DNA of 64,000 nucleotides from Dyella terrae (GCF_022394535.1 NZ_CP089414.1:3782001-3846000); one strand, 5' to 3'. Shown: positions 35,800-46,779, counted from the stretch's first letter. Notes: generated by a model not told the origin, from the sequence alone. Numbers and translations: made by a program.

Positions 35800-37656
35800 T
35801 CAGGGCCGATGGGCGCCATAGGCGTGATTCGCCACATCGCCGATCGCGTCAGGCGCCTCGGTCGGATCGGCCGACGTCGCCGGCACGATGAAGTCGCCGA
35901 GTTGCCCATACACCACCCGATTGCGGCCATCGCGCTTCGCCTCGAACAGTGCGCTTTCTGCGTCGATCATCAGCTGGCGAAGTTCGTAGCCACTCCGTTC
36001 GGTCGACGCCACGCCGAAGCTTGCGGTGATGATCACGTGGCGGGTTTCACCCCACAGCGGTGTGGCGGCGATGGCCTGGCGGATACGCTCCGCGCGTTCG
36101 CGGGCCTGTGAGGCGCTGCAGCCGGGCATGTAGATGGCGAACTCCTCGCCGCCAAGGCGTCCGAAGATATCGTGGCGGCGCAGATGGTGCTGGCATGCAG
36201 CGACGGCGCGCTTGAGCACCAGGTCGCCAATGACGTGGCCGTGCGCGTCGTTCACGTCCTTGAAGTGGTCCAGATCCAGCAGGACCAGGCAGGCATCGCG
36301 GGTGGATTTGGCCGCGACGCGCAGGGCGATCTCCGCTTCGTCGACAAAATGTTGGCGGCTGTGCACACCCGTAAGGCTGTCGCGCGTGGCCAAACGCTTG
36401 AAACGCAGTTGCGAGCGCTTGGTGCGCCATAGCCAGAAAGCGATGGAGGCCACGACGGTCAGCAGCAGGGCGATGTACAGCCGGCTGGTTTCCATGTCCT
36501 TGCGGTCGAGTCGGCGCTGAAGCTGCAGGATCTGGTTCTGCTTGTTGAGCGCGTCGACTTGCATCTTGTTCGCCAGCAGTTGTTGCCTGACTGTTTGATA
36601 GGCGATGGCGCGAGCCGAGACGTCGTTGAGGTAGCCCTTGTCGGCTTCCATGTACTTCTCGTGGTACTCCAGCGCACCCTGCGGGTTACCCTGCCGGTTC
36701 TCCACGTTGTAGAGCACTTTGTACGCCGTGCTGCGTGTCTCGGCGAACTCGTTGGGAACGGCGTCGGCAAGTGCAGCGTTGGCATACTTGCGTGCTTGCG
36801 TCACGTCCCCTTGCTCCCAGTAGGCCTGGGCGAGCAAGGTGTCGAAGTCCGCGAGCAGTGCAGGATAGTGGTACGACTTCACTTCGCCGTAGTGGGCAAG
36901 GAGCAGCGTGACGGCATCGTCGGCATGGCCCTGCTTGATCGCATAGTCGGCGCGCTCGCTACGCAGCCCATCGGCGAAAAGCTCCTGCTTGCTGTCGTGG
37001 CAAACGTCGATGGCGCGGTCGAAATCGGCGTCGGTGCCTTTGATCTTGCCGCTGTGATACAGCGCCTTGATCTTGAAGACGAGGCCCTGGCATGTGTGCC
37101 CGGCCAAAGCCGTGTCGTCGAGGATCTGCTGCGCGTAACCGATGGCCAGATCGTACTGGCCCGCGAAGGTCAGGAACTGCGCGGCTTCGCCCAGGGCCTG
37201 ATAGCGGGCCTCGGGGTCTTTTACGGTTGGCAACTGGTCAATCAGCACGCTCAGTCGCGTGAAGGCATCCTCATAGTGCCGGCCGATGCCGAGGATATTG
37301 ACCAGCGTGGCCGTGGCGCGTACCTGCAGGGTCGGGTCGCCCGACAGGTTGACGATTTCGGTGAGCTGCGGCAGGGCTTGGTCGTAGCGGCCCTGGAAAG
37401 CCACCTGCCAGGCATCCAGATAGCGCAGCCGCCATTGCTCGGATGACGACAATTCGGCGCTGCGCTGGTCGAGTTCGCTCAGCAGCTTGAGAAAGGCATC
37501 GTGGTCGGAAGTCTTGATGCGATCGGCCCGGTCCAGCATGGGCGCCGGGTCTTCTGCGGTGGCAGGCACGGCCGCGCGGGCCGCACCCACGGATGATCCC
37601 AGCAACAGGCATGCCGCCAGGAAAAGGTTCCGGCCAAGGGCGCCGGTACGAGGCAT
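35800..37656 (-). CDS. Exported-N-terminus TPR-GGDEF diguanylate cyclase
   Basis: This 618-residue protein has a signal peptide (about residues 1-28), a periplasmic tetratricopeptide-like region of about 350 residues, a transmembrane helix (ETSRLYIALLLTVVASIAFWLW) and a cytoplasmic GGDEF domain. The domain shows DSLTGVHSRQHF, LDLDHFKDVNDAHGH and the variant signature LGGEEFAIY, which is still a competent catalytic form, with an RRHD inhibitory site five residues before it. This architecture is common in Xanthomonadales. It starts 2 bp after the end of the small acidic protein gene, so both are transcribed together. Confidence 0.9.
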   Translation of the reverse strand: MPRTGALGRNLFLAACLLLGSSVGAARAAVPATAEDPAPMLDRADRIKTSDHDAFLKLLSELDQRSAELSSSEQWRLRYLDAWQVAFQGRYDQALPQLTEIVNLSGDPTLQVRATATLVNILGIGRHYEDAFTRLSVLIDQLPTVKDPEARYQALGEAAQFLTFAGQYDLAIGYAQQILDDTALAGHTCQGLVFKIKALYHSGKIKGTDADFDRAIDVCHDSKQELFADGLRSERADYAIKQGHADDAVTLLLAHYGEVKSYHYPALLADFDTLLAQAYWEQGDVTQARKYANAALADAVPNEFAETRSTAYKVLYNVENRQGNPQGALEYHEKYMEADKGYLNDVSARAIAYQTVRQQLLANKMQVDALNKQNQILQLQRRLDRKDMETSRLYIALLLTVVASIAFWLWRTKRSQLRFKRLATRDSLTGVHSRQHFVDEAEIALRVAAKSTRDACLVLLDLDHFKDVNDAHGHVIGDLVLKRAVAACQHHLRRHDIFGRLGGEEFAIYMPGCSASQARERAERIRQAIAATPLWGETRHVIITASFGVASTERSGYELRQLMIDAESALFEAKRDGRNRVVYGQLGDFIVPATSADPTEAPDAIGDVANHAYGAHRP

Positions 37657-37658
37657 CG

Positions 37659-37985
37659 TCAGGTCAGCGCGAGGTCGTGGGGAGCGATAGCAGAGGGAGG
37701 TTTGGCGTTTTTGCTCGGCGTCTTCTTTTCTTCGCCGCCCTCATCCTCTTCCTTCTCTTCCTCTTCTTCTTCCTCGCCCTCCTTGCGTGGCACGGTCTGT
37801 AAGCAGAACAGCGGTGCCTTATCCAGCAACGCGTACAGATCCTCGACATTCCTGGCCAGAATCGCTTCGCAGGCCGATGCCTCGACCCGGGCGTCGGCCA
37901 GGGCAATGCTCAATTCGTCACGGCTCGCTTGGCGCAGATGCGCGTCGGTGCCCAGTTTTTCCAGAAATTCGATGATGTTCGACAT
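37659..37985 (-). CDS. Small protein with Nif11-like N-terminus and poly-acidic tail
   Basis: This 108-residue protein has a start supported by a G-rich RBS (GGGGGGGA) about 6 nt upstream. The first 60 residues (MSNIIEFLEKLGTDAHLRQ, and ALADARVEASACEAILA) resemble the Nif11 domain used as leader in some RiPP precursors. Next comes a short APLFCLQTVP stretch with one Cys, then a run of Glu/Asp/Gly/Lys (GEEEEEEEKEEDEGGEE). No modifying enzyme is nearby. The Nif11 likeness is from pattern only. It sits 2 bp before the TPR-GGDEF gene in an operon. Confidence 0.6.
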   Translation of the reverse strand: MSNIIEFLEKLGTDAHLRQASRDELSIALADARVEASACEAILARNVEDLYALLDKAPLFCLQTVPRKEGEEEEEEEKEEDEGGEEKKTPSKNAKPPSAIAPHDLALT

Positions 37986-38323
37986 GTGCGTCCCCCCCGG
38001 GTGGTGATAGTACGGTGACAGCGTGTAGGTGTCTCTCCCCCGGAATTAGGCATCTCTCACCAAGCCTCCCGCTACATCGCGAAGAAGATGCTAGCGCGCG
38101 CTCCCTCGACGAGGGCCGGCGGGACGGCAGGATCCGCGAAGGATGTCGGCGATCCTGAGATGGATGCGACAACGCTCGGATATCCGGATGAAAGGTCCCC
38201 CTGTGTCGCTGCGACAAGGCCGCCGCTGGATTTCCGATCATAGCCTTGTTTTTTGCGTCATATGTGCACGCCGGAGTTCTGATGAAAGGCACTGCGGAGA
38301 ACGGCCAACGGCGCGTGGAAAGC
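37986..38323. other. Intergenic region without a supported gene
   Basis: This 338-bp gap lies between the Nif11-like gene and the alpha/beta hydrolase gene, both on the minus strand. It should carry the promoter of the Nif11-like/GGDEF operon. A short palindrome GGATATCC occurs near 38176. No open frame with a convincing start or codon pattern is seen. Confidence 0.5.
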
Positions 38324-39103
38324 TCAGTTGGCATGGTCGGCGGCACCGAGGAAAGGCAGCACCTCAGTGAGAAAGGCCTCCGTGTGTTCGCTATGCAGTC
38401 GGTGTCCAACCCCCAATGATCGGGCGGTTGCCTGGGGTAGCCGGGCGGCCAGTAGCGGAAGGCGTTTCGTGACGAGGCCATCGTCGTGGCCCGCCAGTAG
38501 CAGGCAAGGCGTTTGCAAAGTGGCGAGACGACGCCACCAATCGGGCATAGGTGCACGCAGTTCCGGCAGCACAGAGCGTGTCGCACGCAGATCGAAGCGT
38601 CGCAAGAAAACGAGGCGCAGCAGGCGACCCAGGCCCACAAGCTGCAGCGAGCGTCGCCATGCTGGCCCCGGTTGTGCCGAGGCAATGGCGGCCGCATCGG
38701 CGGCATCCTGCGGTGGCACGGGCGTTGCCTCCACGACCACTCGCCGGATGCGCCCCGGCTGGTGTGTCGCCAGCTTGAGCGCGAGATGGCCTCCCAGCGA
38801 ATGGCCGAGCAGGCTCAGCTGTGACAGGTTCAGCGCGTCGAGCAAGGCGATCAGGTCCTGCTCGAAATCCATGAGCGCATAGGTGGACGTCCGCTCGCTG
38901 CGCCCATGGCCGCGCAGGTCGGGTGCGATGACCCGGAAACCTGCGTGGGCCAGCGCAGAGGCCGTGTCCTTCCAACTATCGGACTGGCTGGCAAAAGCGT
39001 GGATCAGCATGATCGGCGCGCCATCCTCGCGACCGCAGGTGCGGTAAGCCATGCGATGGCTGCGCACTTTCAGGAATCGATAGGTCGACAGGCGGCTTTC
39101 CAT
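38324..39103 (-). CDS. Cytoplasmic alpha/beta-fold hydrolase
   Basis: This 259-residue protein has the classical alpha/beta hydrolase layout: HAFASQSDSW after strand 3, PDLRGHGRSE, the nucleophile elbow GHSLGGHLAL, a cap region, then the acid in LLLAGHDDGL and a histidine near RLHSEHTEAF. The ATG at 39103 is chosen because the longer reading frame upstream has no family pattern. The sequence family includes esterases and haloalkane-type hydrolases; the substrate is unknown. It is divergent from the FAH-family gene. Confidence 0.82.
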   Translation of the reverse strand: MESRLSTYRFLKVRSHRMAYRTCGREDGAPIMLIHAFASQSDSWKDTASALAHAGFRVIAPDLRGHGRSERTSTYALMDFEQDLIALLDALNLSQLSLLGHSLGGHLALKLATHQPGRIRRVVVEATPVPPQDAADAAAIASAQPGPAWRRSLQLVGLGRLLRLVFLRRFDLRATRSVLPELRAPMPDWWRRLATLQTPCLLLAGHDDGLVTKRLPLLAARLPQATARSLGVGHRLHSEHTEAFLTEVLPFLGAADHAN

Positions 39104-39297
39104 AGCATCACATCTGGCAGAGCGAATGCGGCCATGGTGCATGGCCTTCACAGTGTGAAACAGCGGGAAAGACGTCACTGGTTTGCACAGCAGGCGAATA
39201 GCTATGATCGGGCGATTGCCACCGAATCGGCACGACGATGTCGGCCGTGCCATAGAAGAATCCGGGCGCGTGGCGAGGCCTGACATGGGAGCTGGAC

Positions 39298-40155
39298 ATG
39301 CGATTCATGCGCTTTGAGCAGCACGATCGGGTTGGCCTGGCCGTCGATGCGGGTGATGGCTGGCGTGGGCGTTTCATTGATGAGGATGGCATCCCAGCCG
39401 ATGTCAGCGCCATCGCAGCGAGCGAAGAGCGTGCGCGCTTGGCGCTGGTCGAACGCCTGCGTGAAGGCTTTGCCGTCGATACGAACCAGGTGCGTTACCT
39501 GCCGCCGAGCGCGAACCCGGGCAAGATCATCTGCCTGGGGCTCAACTATCGCGATCACGCGCGGGAATTCGACTCACCGCCGCCCGCCTACCCCACGTTG
39601 TTCGCTCGCTTTGTATCGAGCCTTATCGGGCATGGCCAGCCGCTGGTTCGTCCGCGTGTGTCGGACAAATTCGATTACGAGGGCGAGCTGGTGCTGATCC
39701 TCGGTCGTGGCGGCAAGCACATTGCCCAGGAAGACGCGCTCGATCACGTATTCGGTTACAGCGTCTTCAACGATGGCTCGATCCGCGACTACCAACTGCG
39801 TACGTCGCAATGGACCGTCGGCAAGAACTTCGACGGCACCGGCGCATTCGGCCCGTGGGTAGTGACGGCCGACGAACTGCCGCCCGGCGCCACCGGACTG
39901 ACGCTGGAAACGCGCCTCAATGGCGAAGTGATGCAGCACGCGTCCACCAGCGACATGATCTTTGGCGTTGCACAGACCATTGCCATCATCAGCGAAGGCA
40001 TGACGCTCGATGCCGGCGATGTGATCGTCATGGGGACGCCATCGGGCGTGGGCTACGGGCGCAAGCCGCCGGTCTACATGAAGCCCGGCGACGTTTGTGA
40101 GGTGTCCATTGAGCGCATCGCCACCTTACGTAACGCAGTAGTGCAAGAGGCGTGA
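39298..40155 (+). CDS. Fumarylacetoacetate hydrolase (FAH)-family protein
   Basis: This 285-residue enzyme is of the FAH/2-hydroxyhepta-2,4-diene-1,7-dioate isomerase family. Key features are GKIICLGLNYRDHARE, the metal-binding DKFDYEGELVLILGRGG (Glu ligands), NDGSIRDYQ, QWTVGKNFDGTGAFGPW and MTLDAGDVIVMGTPSGVG. These enzymes cleave or isomerise acylpyruvates and related 2-keto acids in aromatic degradation. The ATG at 39298 follows a GGAGCTGG RBS. No other degradation genes are close, so the substrate is open. It is convergent with the sedolisin gene (34-bp gap). Confidence 0.92.
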   Translation: MRFMRFEQHDRVGLAVDAGDGWRGRFIDEDGIPADVSAIAASEERARLALVERLREGFAVDTNQVRYLPPSANPGKIICLGLNYRDHAREFDSPPPAYPTLFARFVSSLIGHGQPLVRPRVSDKFDYEGELVLILGRGGKHIAQEDALDHVFGYSVFNDGSIRDYQLRTSQWTVGKNFDGTGAFGPWVVTADELPPGATGLTLETRLNGEVMQHASTSDMIFGVAQTIAIISEGMTLDAGDVIVMGTPSGVGYGRKPPVYMKPGDVCEVSIERIATLRNAVVQEA

Positions 40156-40189
40156 GAAAGGCGGGCGCGTCCGCGCCCACCGGTGATGG

Positions 40190-42972
<2,783 letters not shown>

Positions 42973-42986
42973 TGCCACTTTTTGCT

Positions 42987-43009
42987 CCCTCGCCCCTCCG
43001 GGGAGAGGG
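42987..43009. repeat. GC-rich inverted repeat after hemB
   Basis: CCCTCGCCCC (42987-42996) faces GGGGAGAGGG (43000-43009) with one mismatch and a 3-nt spacer, followed by TTGGGGTGAGGG. It resembles a short dispersed repeat common in GC-rich proteobacteria. It lies 15 bp after the hemB stop and could also work as a terminator. Confidence 0.5.
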
Positions 43010-43050
43010 TTGGGGTGAGGGGTCAATCTAGCCTCATCGTTTCTTCTAAG

Positions 43051-43082
43051 CCGTCATCCCTGCGAAGGCAGGGATCCAGTGA
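43051..43082. repeat. REP-like GTCATCCCTGCGAAGGCAGGGAT unit
   Basis: ATCCCTGC (43056-43063) and GCAGGGAT (43068-43075) form a hairpin flanked by CCGTC and CCAGTG. This is the style of short extragenic palindrome found scattered in Xanthomonadales and Neisseria. A related pair with a C-C-G-G core occurs at 50033-50160. Confidence 0.6.
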
Positions 43083-43129
43083 CTTTGCTCTCGGTTGGCG
43101 CGTGATCGCGACCTGGCCGCCTACGCGGC

Positions 43130-43420
43130 GGGCGTTTCGACCTCCTGCCGGAGGCCGAGTCACTTTTCTTTGCTTGCCCGAAGAAAAGTAACCCGAAGAA
43201 AGGGCACCCCCACTTGGCGCTGGCCGATAAAGCCGGCCAGTACGTGAGGGGCGGCCGGGCTTTTCGACAGGGCCTCCTGCCCTGGCGAAAAGGGATCGGC
43301 ATCCATGCCGATCCCCCCTGCGGGCCTTTTCGTCCACCCCTCACCGCCGCACAGGGGGGCCCGACGGTCAAAAGCGAAAGCAGACGGCTCGTGCAGCTGC
43401 GCTGCACATCGCGTCGTGGC
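43130..43420. repeat. Multi-hairpin intergenic element
   Basis: A chain of strong inverted repeats follows hemB: 43141-43145/43150-43154, 43162-43170/43181-43189 (9 bp), 43220-43226/43234-43240, 43260-43266/43286-43292 with an inner 43269-43273/43279-43283, and 43292-43302/43305-43315 (11 bp, perfect). The remaining text to about 43420 is GC-rich and non-coding. Near-identical blocks are, from memory, widespread and multi-copy between genes in Xanthomonadaceae, and short reading frames in them are artefacts. Together with the two repeats upstream, this explains the 640-bp gap from 42973 to 43615. Confidence 0.6.
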
Positions 43421-43615
43421 AGGTTGTGTCACTACCTGGCTGGTTGTCCACGACGGTCGGGATGCGTAGCGACGACCGGCTTTAAGTTCTCTCCGCGACG
43501 GCGTTTCCGTTGCGCCAGTTCTGCGAGCTGCATATACGCGGCTGCGCGTCGAGGCGAGGAGGGTTCGGTGCGGGACGAGTCATCGATCGGCTTGGTCGAT
43601 AGAAGCCTGCACCAC

Positions 43616-43951
43616 TCACACATGGCGATAAACCCCCAAATCCGCCTGTACCCCCAACCCGTGCATAAACCCCGCCGGATCAAACCGCTCCTTCGCATAG
43701 CGCGCCTGCATCACCGCCTTCGCCGCCGACATATGCGACTCGTCGATCCACTCCACCACCGTCATCACATTGAACTCGCCACCAAGGTCCGGTTGAGTAA
43801 GCACCAGGTTCTGGCGGCAGCCCGGCAATTGGTCGAGCGCGCGTTGGGTCAGGTGGAGGCGTTCGAGGAAGGCGTTCCATGCGGCGACGGGGACGTTGAA
43901 ACGGTCGATGCGGTAGACCGGCCTGCGATCGAAGGCGAGGGCGTGGCTCAT
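43616..43951 (-). CDS. Antibiotic-biosynthesis-monooxygenase-like (ABM fold) protein
   Basis: This 111-residue protein has a ferredoxin-like dimeric alpha-beta barrel pattern (FNVPVAAWNAFLERLHLTQ, QNLVLTQPD, FNVMTVVEWIDESHMSAAK), as in ABM/quinol monooxygenases and related small enzymes. No cofactor is needed in the family. It is read divergently from soxR, and a perfect SoxR box lies between the two starts. It is therefore a likely SoxR target. In Pseudomonas, SoxR also activates a small monooxygenase gene, so a quinone or redox-cycler detoxifying role is plausible but unproven. Confidence 0.7.
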   Translation of the reverse strand: MSHALAFDRRPVYRIDRFNVPVAAWNAFLERLHLTQRALDQLPGCRQNLVLTQPDLGGEFNVMTVVEWIDESHMSAAKAVMQARYAKERFDPAGFMHGLGVQADLGVYRHV

Positions 43952-43988
43952 GAGTGCTCATTCCGAGTGAAGTGCGTGGCACTCTAAG

Positions 43989-44008
43989 ACCTCAACCAAA
44001 GTTGAGGT
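43989..44008. promoter_or_regulatory. SoxR box between soxR and the ABM-like gene
   Basis: ACCTCAAC-CAAA-GTTGAGGT is an 8-bp perfect dyad with 4-bp spacer, 38 bp before the ABM-like ATG on one side and 14 bp before soxR on the other. It fits the known SoxR operator form CCTCAAG-type/CTTGAGG. It probably serves both promoters. Confidence 0.85.
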
Positions 44009-44021
44009 CAAGAGGTATCGG

Positions 44022-44486
44022 ATGAGTCAGGTTCCCCAGCATGGCCTGCCAATGACGCTGAGCGTGGGCGAGGTGGCGCGTCGCAGTGGTGTGGCGGTGT
44101 CGACGCTGCATTTCTACGAGACGAAGGGGCTGATCCGCAGCGAGCGGACGGTAGGCAATCAGCGGCGCTATGCGCGTGCCGTGCTGCGGCGAGTCTCGTT
44201 TATTCGCGTGGCGCAGCGTGTCGGGATCTCGCTGGCGGATATCGCCTCGGCCCTCGCCACGTTGCCGGTCACAGCGGCGCCGGGGAGGGAAGATTGGGCG
44301 CGGCTCTCCGCTGCGTGGCGGGCGGAGCTGGACGAGCGCATCGCGCAGTTGAAGAAACTGCGCGACACGCTGGATGACTGCATCGGTTGCGGATGTCTGT
44401 CGATCGACCGCTGTCGTTTGCGCAATCCGAACGACAAGCTTGGTGATGATGGTGCCGGCCCGCAGCGACTGCTGGTGAAGAAATAG
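44022..44486 (+). CDS. soxR: SoxR, redox-sensing MerR-family activator
   Basis: This 154-residue regulator has a MerR-type N-terminal helix-turn-helix (SVGEVARRSGVAVSTLHFYETKG), a dimerisation helix, and a C-terminal [2Fe-2S] cluster with CxxCxC-x5-C at Cys120, 123, 125, 131 (CIGCGCLSIDRC). This cluster senses redox-cycling drugs and nitric oxide. The divergent ABM-like gene and the SoxR box form the usual non-enteric SoxR arrangement, in which SoxR acts directly without SoxS. Confidence 0.95.
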   Translation: MSQVPQHGLPMTLSVGEVARRSGVAVSTLHFYETKGLIRSERTVGNQRRYARAVLRRVSFIRVAQRVGISLADIASALATLPVTAAPGREDWARLSAAWRAELDERIAQLKKLRDTLDDCIGCGCLSIDRCRLRNPNDKLGDDGAGPQRLLVKK

Positions 44487-44511
44487 CGCGGCAGGCGCGA
44501 GTTACATCATT

Positions 44512-44892
44512 TCAGGCGTACTGCGCGACACCATTGCCGAACGACCAGTTTTCTTTGCCGGTTTCCAGCAGATTGATGAACACGTCCTGGGACCTCAGTC
44601 CTGGCTCTTTGCTGAGCAATTCAGCCGTGCGCTGGTAGAAGGCTTTTTTCTGTTCGATGGTGCGCGTGTTGTTGCAGGCGATCTGGATAATCACCAAGTC
44701 GTCAGTGCGTGGCACGTCCAGATAGTTCGGGTCGTAGTCGAACTCTTCCGCGTCATGCTGATGCACCAGGATGAAGCGGTCGTTCTGAGGCACGTTGAAT
44801 GCCTCGACCATGGCGCGATAGACGCTGTTGCGGATGGCGGCGATGTGTTGCGCGCTTTTGCCGCGGCGAAGTGAGATGCGTACGAGGGGCAT
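44512..44892 (-). CDS. Tautomerase-superfamily protein (4-oxalocrotonate/MSAD-like)
   Basis: This 126-residue protein starts with Pro after Met (MPLVRISL), the catalytic N-terminal proline of the tautomerase superfamily. The length of about 126 matches the fused beta-alpha-beta trimeric members. It has SAQHIAAIRNSVYRAMVEAF, FILVHQHDAEEFDYDPNYL and FINLLETGKENWSFGNG. A longer upstream frame is ignored because it lacks family similarity. It is the last gene of a three-gene minus-strand unit with DUF4865 and CMD-family proteins (about 20 bp after DUF4865). Confidence 0.85.
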   Translation of the reverse strand: MPLVRISLRRGKSAQHIAAIRNSVYRAMVEAFNVPQNDRFILVHQHDAEEFDYDPNYLDVPRTDDLVIIQIACNNTRTIEQKKAFYQRTAELLSKEPGLRSQDVFINLLETGKENWSFGNGVAQYA

Positions 44893-44912
44893 GGGGACTC
44901 TCCAGCGAAGGC

Positions 44913-45458
44913 TCAGGGTTGGGAGACGTGGCCGACCTCGTACCACTGGCCGGCGGATAAGGCGGGGCGCGGTTCGTCCCACAGGCGGAAGCTCACGCGC
45001 GTCCACGTAGTGGGTTCGAAGGCGCTGACGGCGCCGAGTGCGCCGCGCTCGATGTCGCGTTGAAGCTGTGCGCGATGTTCCTCGCGCAATACGTCGAGCG
45101 CGCTGTGCGGCGCTATGGCATGTATCTCGCGTGATGCAAAGCGCGCATGCCGCGCTTCGGGTGATAGATAAGCATCCCACACCGGCCACACGCGAATGGA
45201 GGGCCAGCCGAAGGCTTTCACCATATTGGCAAAGCCGTCACTACCCAGGAAGCGCTGCATGGCGGCGCTGTCCTTCCATACATAGAACGGCGCATACAGG
45301 TTTTCGCTCGACGACGGCCCGCGCTCCGCATACAGGTAGCTCTTCAAGAGCAGGCCGTCGAAGTGATCCAGCATGTGGCCTTTGTCGGCGATGCGCTGGC
45401 GGATGATGGCCATGTCGTAGTCGGTTGGCAGGGTGAAGCTGTACTGCATGGCGATCAT
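44913..45458 (-). CDS. DUF4865-family protein
   Basis: This 181-residue protein of unknown function has conserved-looking blocks YDMAIIRQRIADKGHMLDHF, SYLYAERGPSSSENLYAPFY and VKAFGWPSIRVWPVWDAYL. It resembles DUF4865/dimeric ferredoxin-like proteins that sit next to tautomerase and carboxymuconolactone-decarboxylase genes. The start at 45458 overlaps the stop of the CMD gene by 4 bp (ATGA). A later ATG at 45449 is an option. It is the middle gene of the operon. Confidence 0.72.
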   Translation of the reverse strand: MIAMQYSFTLPTDYDMAIIRQRIADKGHMLDHFDGLLLKSYLYAERGPSSSENLYAPFYVWKDSAAMQRFLGSDGFANMVKAFGWPSIRVWPVWDAYLSPEARHARFASREIHAIAPHSALDVLREEHRAQLQRDIERGALGAVSAFEPTTWTRVSFRLWDEPRPALSAGQWYEVGHVSQP

Positions 45459-45784
45459 GCGCGTGCCTCCTCGTCCTTCAATTCTCGCAGCCGTGCCACC
45501 GCAGACGCGGCGACGGGCCAGCCGGCATAGAAGGCCAGATGAGTCGTGAGCGCGACGAGTTCGTCATGGCGGATGCCGTTGTCGCGCGCACGCCGCAAGT
45601 GGAACGGCAACTGTTCGGTGCGGCCCAGCGCGATCAGCGCGGCGACCGTGGCAAGGCTGCGGTCACGCGGCGCCAGCGAGGGATCGCTCCATACCTCGCC
45701 GAACAGCACGCGGTCGGTGAGCTCGGCAAAAGCTGGCGCGACATCGCCAAAACTTCGCTGGCCGTCGTCGGGCTGGGTGTCCAT
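45455..45784 (-). CDS. Carboxymuconolactone decarboxylase (CMD)-family protein
   Basis: This protein of about 109 residues (MDTQPDD start) shows the gamma-CMD pattern: ATVAALIALGRTEQLPFHLRRA and LVALTTHLAFYAGWP. The usual CxxC of AhpD-type peroxidase members is absent, so it is of the decarboxylase-like branch. A GAGGAGG RBS sits 6 nt before the ATG at 45784. It is first of a three-gene operon divergent from a LysR gene. Together with the tautomerase it suggests catabolism of a small aromatic or unsaturated acid, or xenobiotic defence. Confidence 0.85.
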   Translation of the reverse strand: MDTQPDDGQRSFGDVAPAFAELTDRVLFGEVWSDPSLAPRDRSLATVAALIALGRTEQLPFHLRRARDNGIRHDELVALTTHLAFYAGWPVAASAVARLRELKDEEARA

Positions 45785-45851
45785 GGAAAGCCTCCTCATG
45801 CTTGACGAGGACTAGCCTAAGGCGGAGAGTATCATCCCGAAAATCGGAAAA

Positions 45852-45870
45852 TATTGGATTGATAGTCCAA
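45852..45870. promoter_or_regulatory. LysR-type operator
   Basis: ATTGGA-TTGATAG-TCCAAT is a perfect 6-bp dyad with 7-bp spacer, 10 bp before the LysR-gene ATG and about 70 bp before the divergent CMD operon. It has the T-N11-A form of LysR sites. Confidence 0.75.
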
Positions 45871-45879
45871 TAAAACAGG

Positions 45880-46779
45880 ATGATTGCTATGCGGCGCATC
45901 ACCTTCGATCTCGACGTACTGCGTACCTTTGTCACCGGTGTGGAAGCGGGCAGCTTTGCCAAAGCGGCGGAGCGCCTGAACCGCTCTACCTCGGCAGTGA
46001 GCGCGCAGCTGAAGAAGCTGGAGGAGCAGGCCGGCATGCCGGTGCTGCGCAAATCCGGCCGTGGCATGGCGCTGACCGAGGCCGGTGAAACCATGCTGGC
46101 TTACGCCCGCCGGCTGCTGGAGCTCAACGACGAGGCCGCCGCGGCGCTGCATGGGGCGGATCTCGAAGGTCGGGTACGGCTCGGCCTGCCGGAGGATTTC
46201 GGCGAAAGCCTGCTCACCGAGGTGCTGGGCCGCTTCGCGCGCTCGCATCCGCGCGTGCGGGTGGAGGTCCGTATCGCGCGCAACACCGAATTGCTCGATC
46301 GTGTCGGTTCCGGTCGCCTTGATCTGGCACTGGCCTGGGATGGTGGCGTGTCGACGCCGCATGAGGAACATATGGGCAGCATGCCGCTGCGCTGGATCGG
46401 TGGTGCGGATGGCGCACCCGCATGGCCTCGCGATGACGACGAACCACTCCCGCTGGTGATGCTCGAGGCGCCGTGCATCATGCGCACCGCCGCAACCACC
46501 GCCTTGGACCGGGCCAATATTCCCTGGCGTATCGCCTTCACCAGCGCCAGTCTCGCGGGAACCTGGGCCGCAGTGGCCGCAGGACTTGGTGTGTCGTTGC
46601 GAACATCCTACGGATTGCCACCAAGCGTGCGCGCGTTGTTGCCGCGTGAGACCGCGTTGCCGCCGTTGGGCGAACTGGGACTGCGCCTGCATCGTGCGGA
46701 TGCCGAGTCGTCACCGGCGGTGGACCGCCTCGCGGCGATCCTCACTCAGCAATGGCAGGAACTGCCTCTGGCAGCCTGA
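45880..46779 (+). CDS. LysR-family transcriptional regulator
   Basis: This 299-residue regulator has an N-terminal winged helix (LRTFVTGVEAGSFAKAAERL, STSAVSAQLKKLE) and a substrate-binding domain (LEGRVRLGLPEDFGESLL). It is divergent to the CMD-DUF4865-tautomerase operon, with a LysR-type palindrome between them, so it probably controls that operon and itself. Two ATGs (45880 and 45889) are both possible starts. Confidence 0.9.
   Translation: MIAMRRITFDLDVLRTFVTGVEAGSFAKAAERLNRSTSAVSAQLKKLEEQAGMPVLRKSGRGMALTEAGETMLAYARRLLELNDEAAAALHGADLEGRVRLGLPEDFGESLLTEVLGRFARSHPRVRVEVRIARNTELLDRVGSGRLDLALAWDGGVSTPHEEHMGSMPLRWIGGADGAPAWPRDDDEPLPLVMLEAPCIMRTAATTALDRANIPWRIAFTSASLAGTWAAVAAGLGVSLRTSYGLPPSVRALLPRETALPPLGELGLRLHRADAESSPAVDRLAAILTQQWQELPLAA

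Noticed and set aside
43130..43420. Possible CRISPR-like array
   Set aside because: The repeats are different hairpins, not identical direct repeats with spacers.
43054..43432. Several short overlapping frames in the hairpin region after hemB
   Set aside because: They run through inverted repeats and have no codon bias or domain; this is a known type of false gene call in repeat elements.
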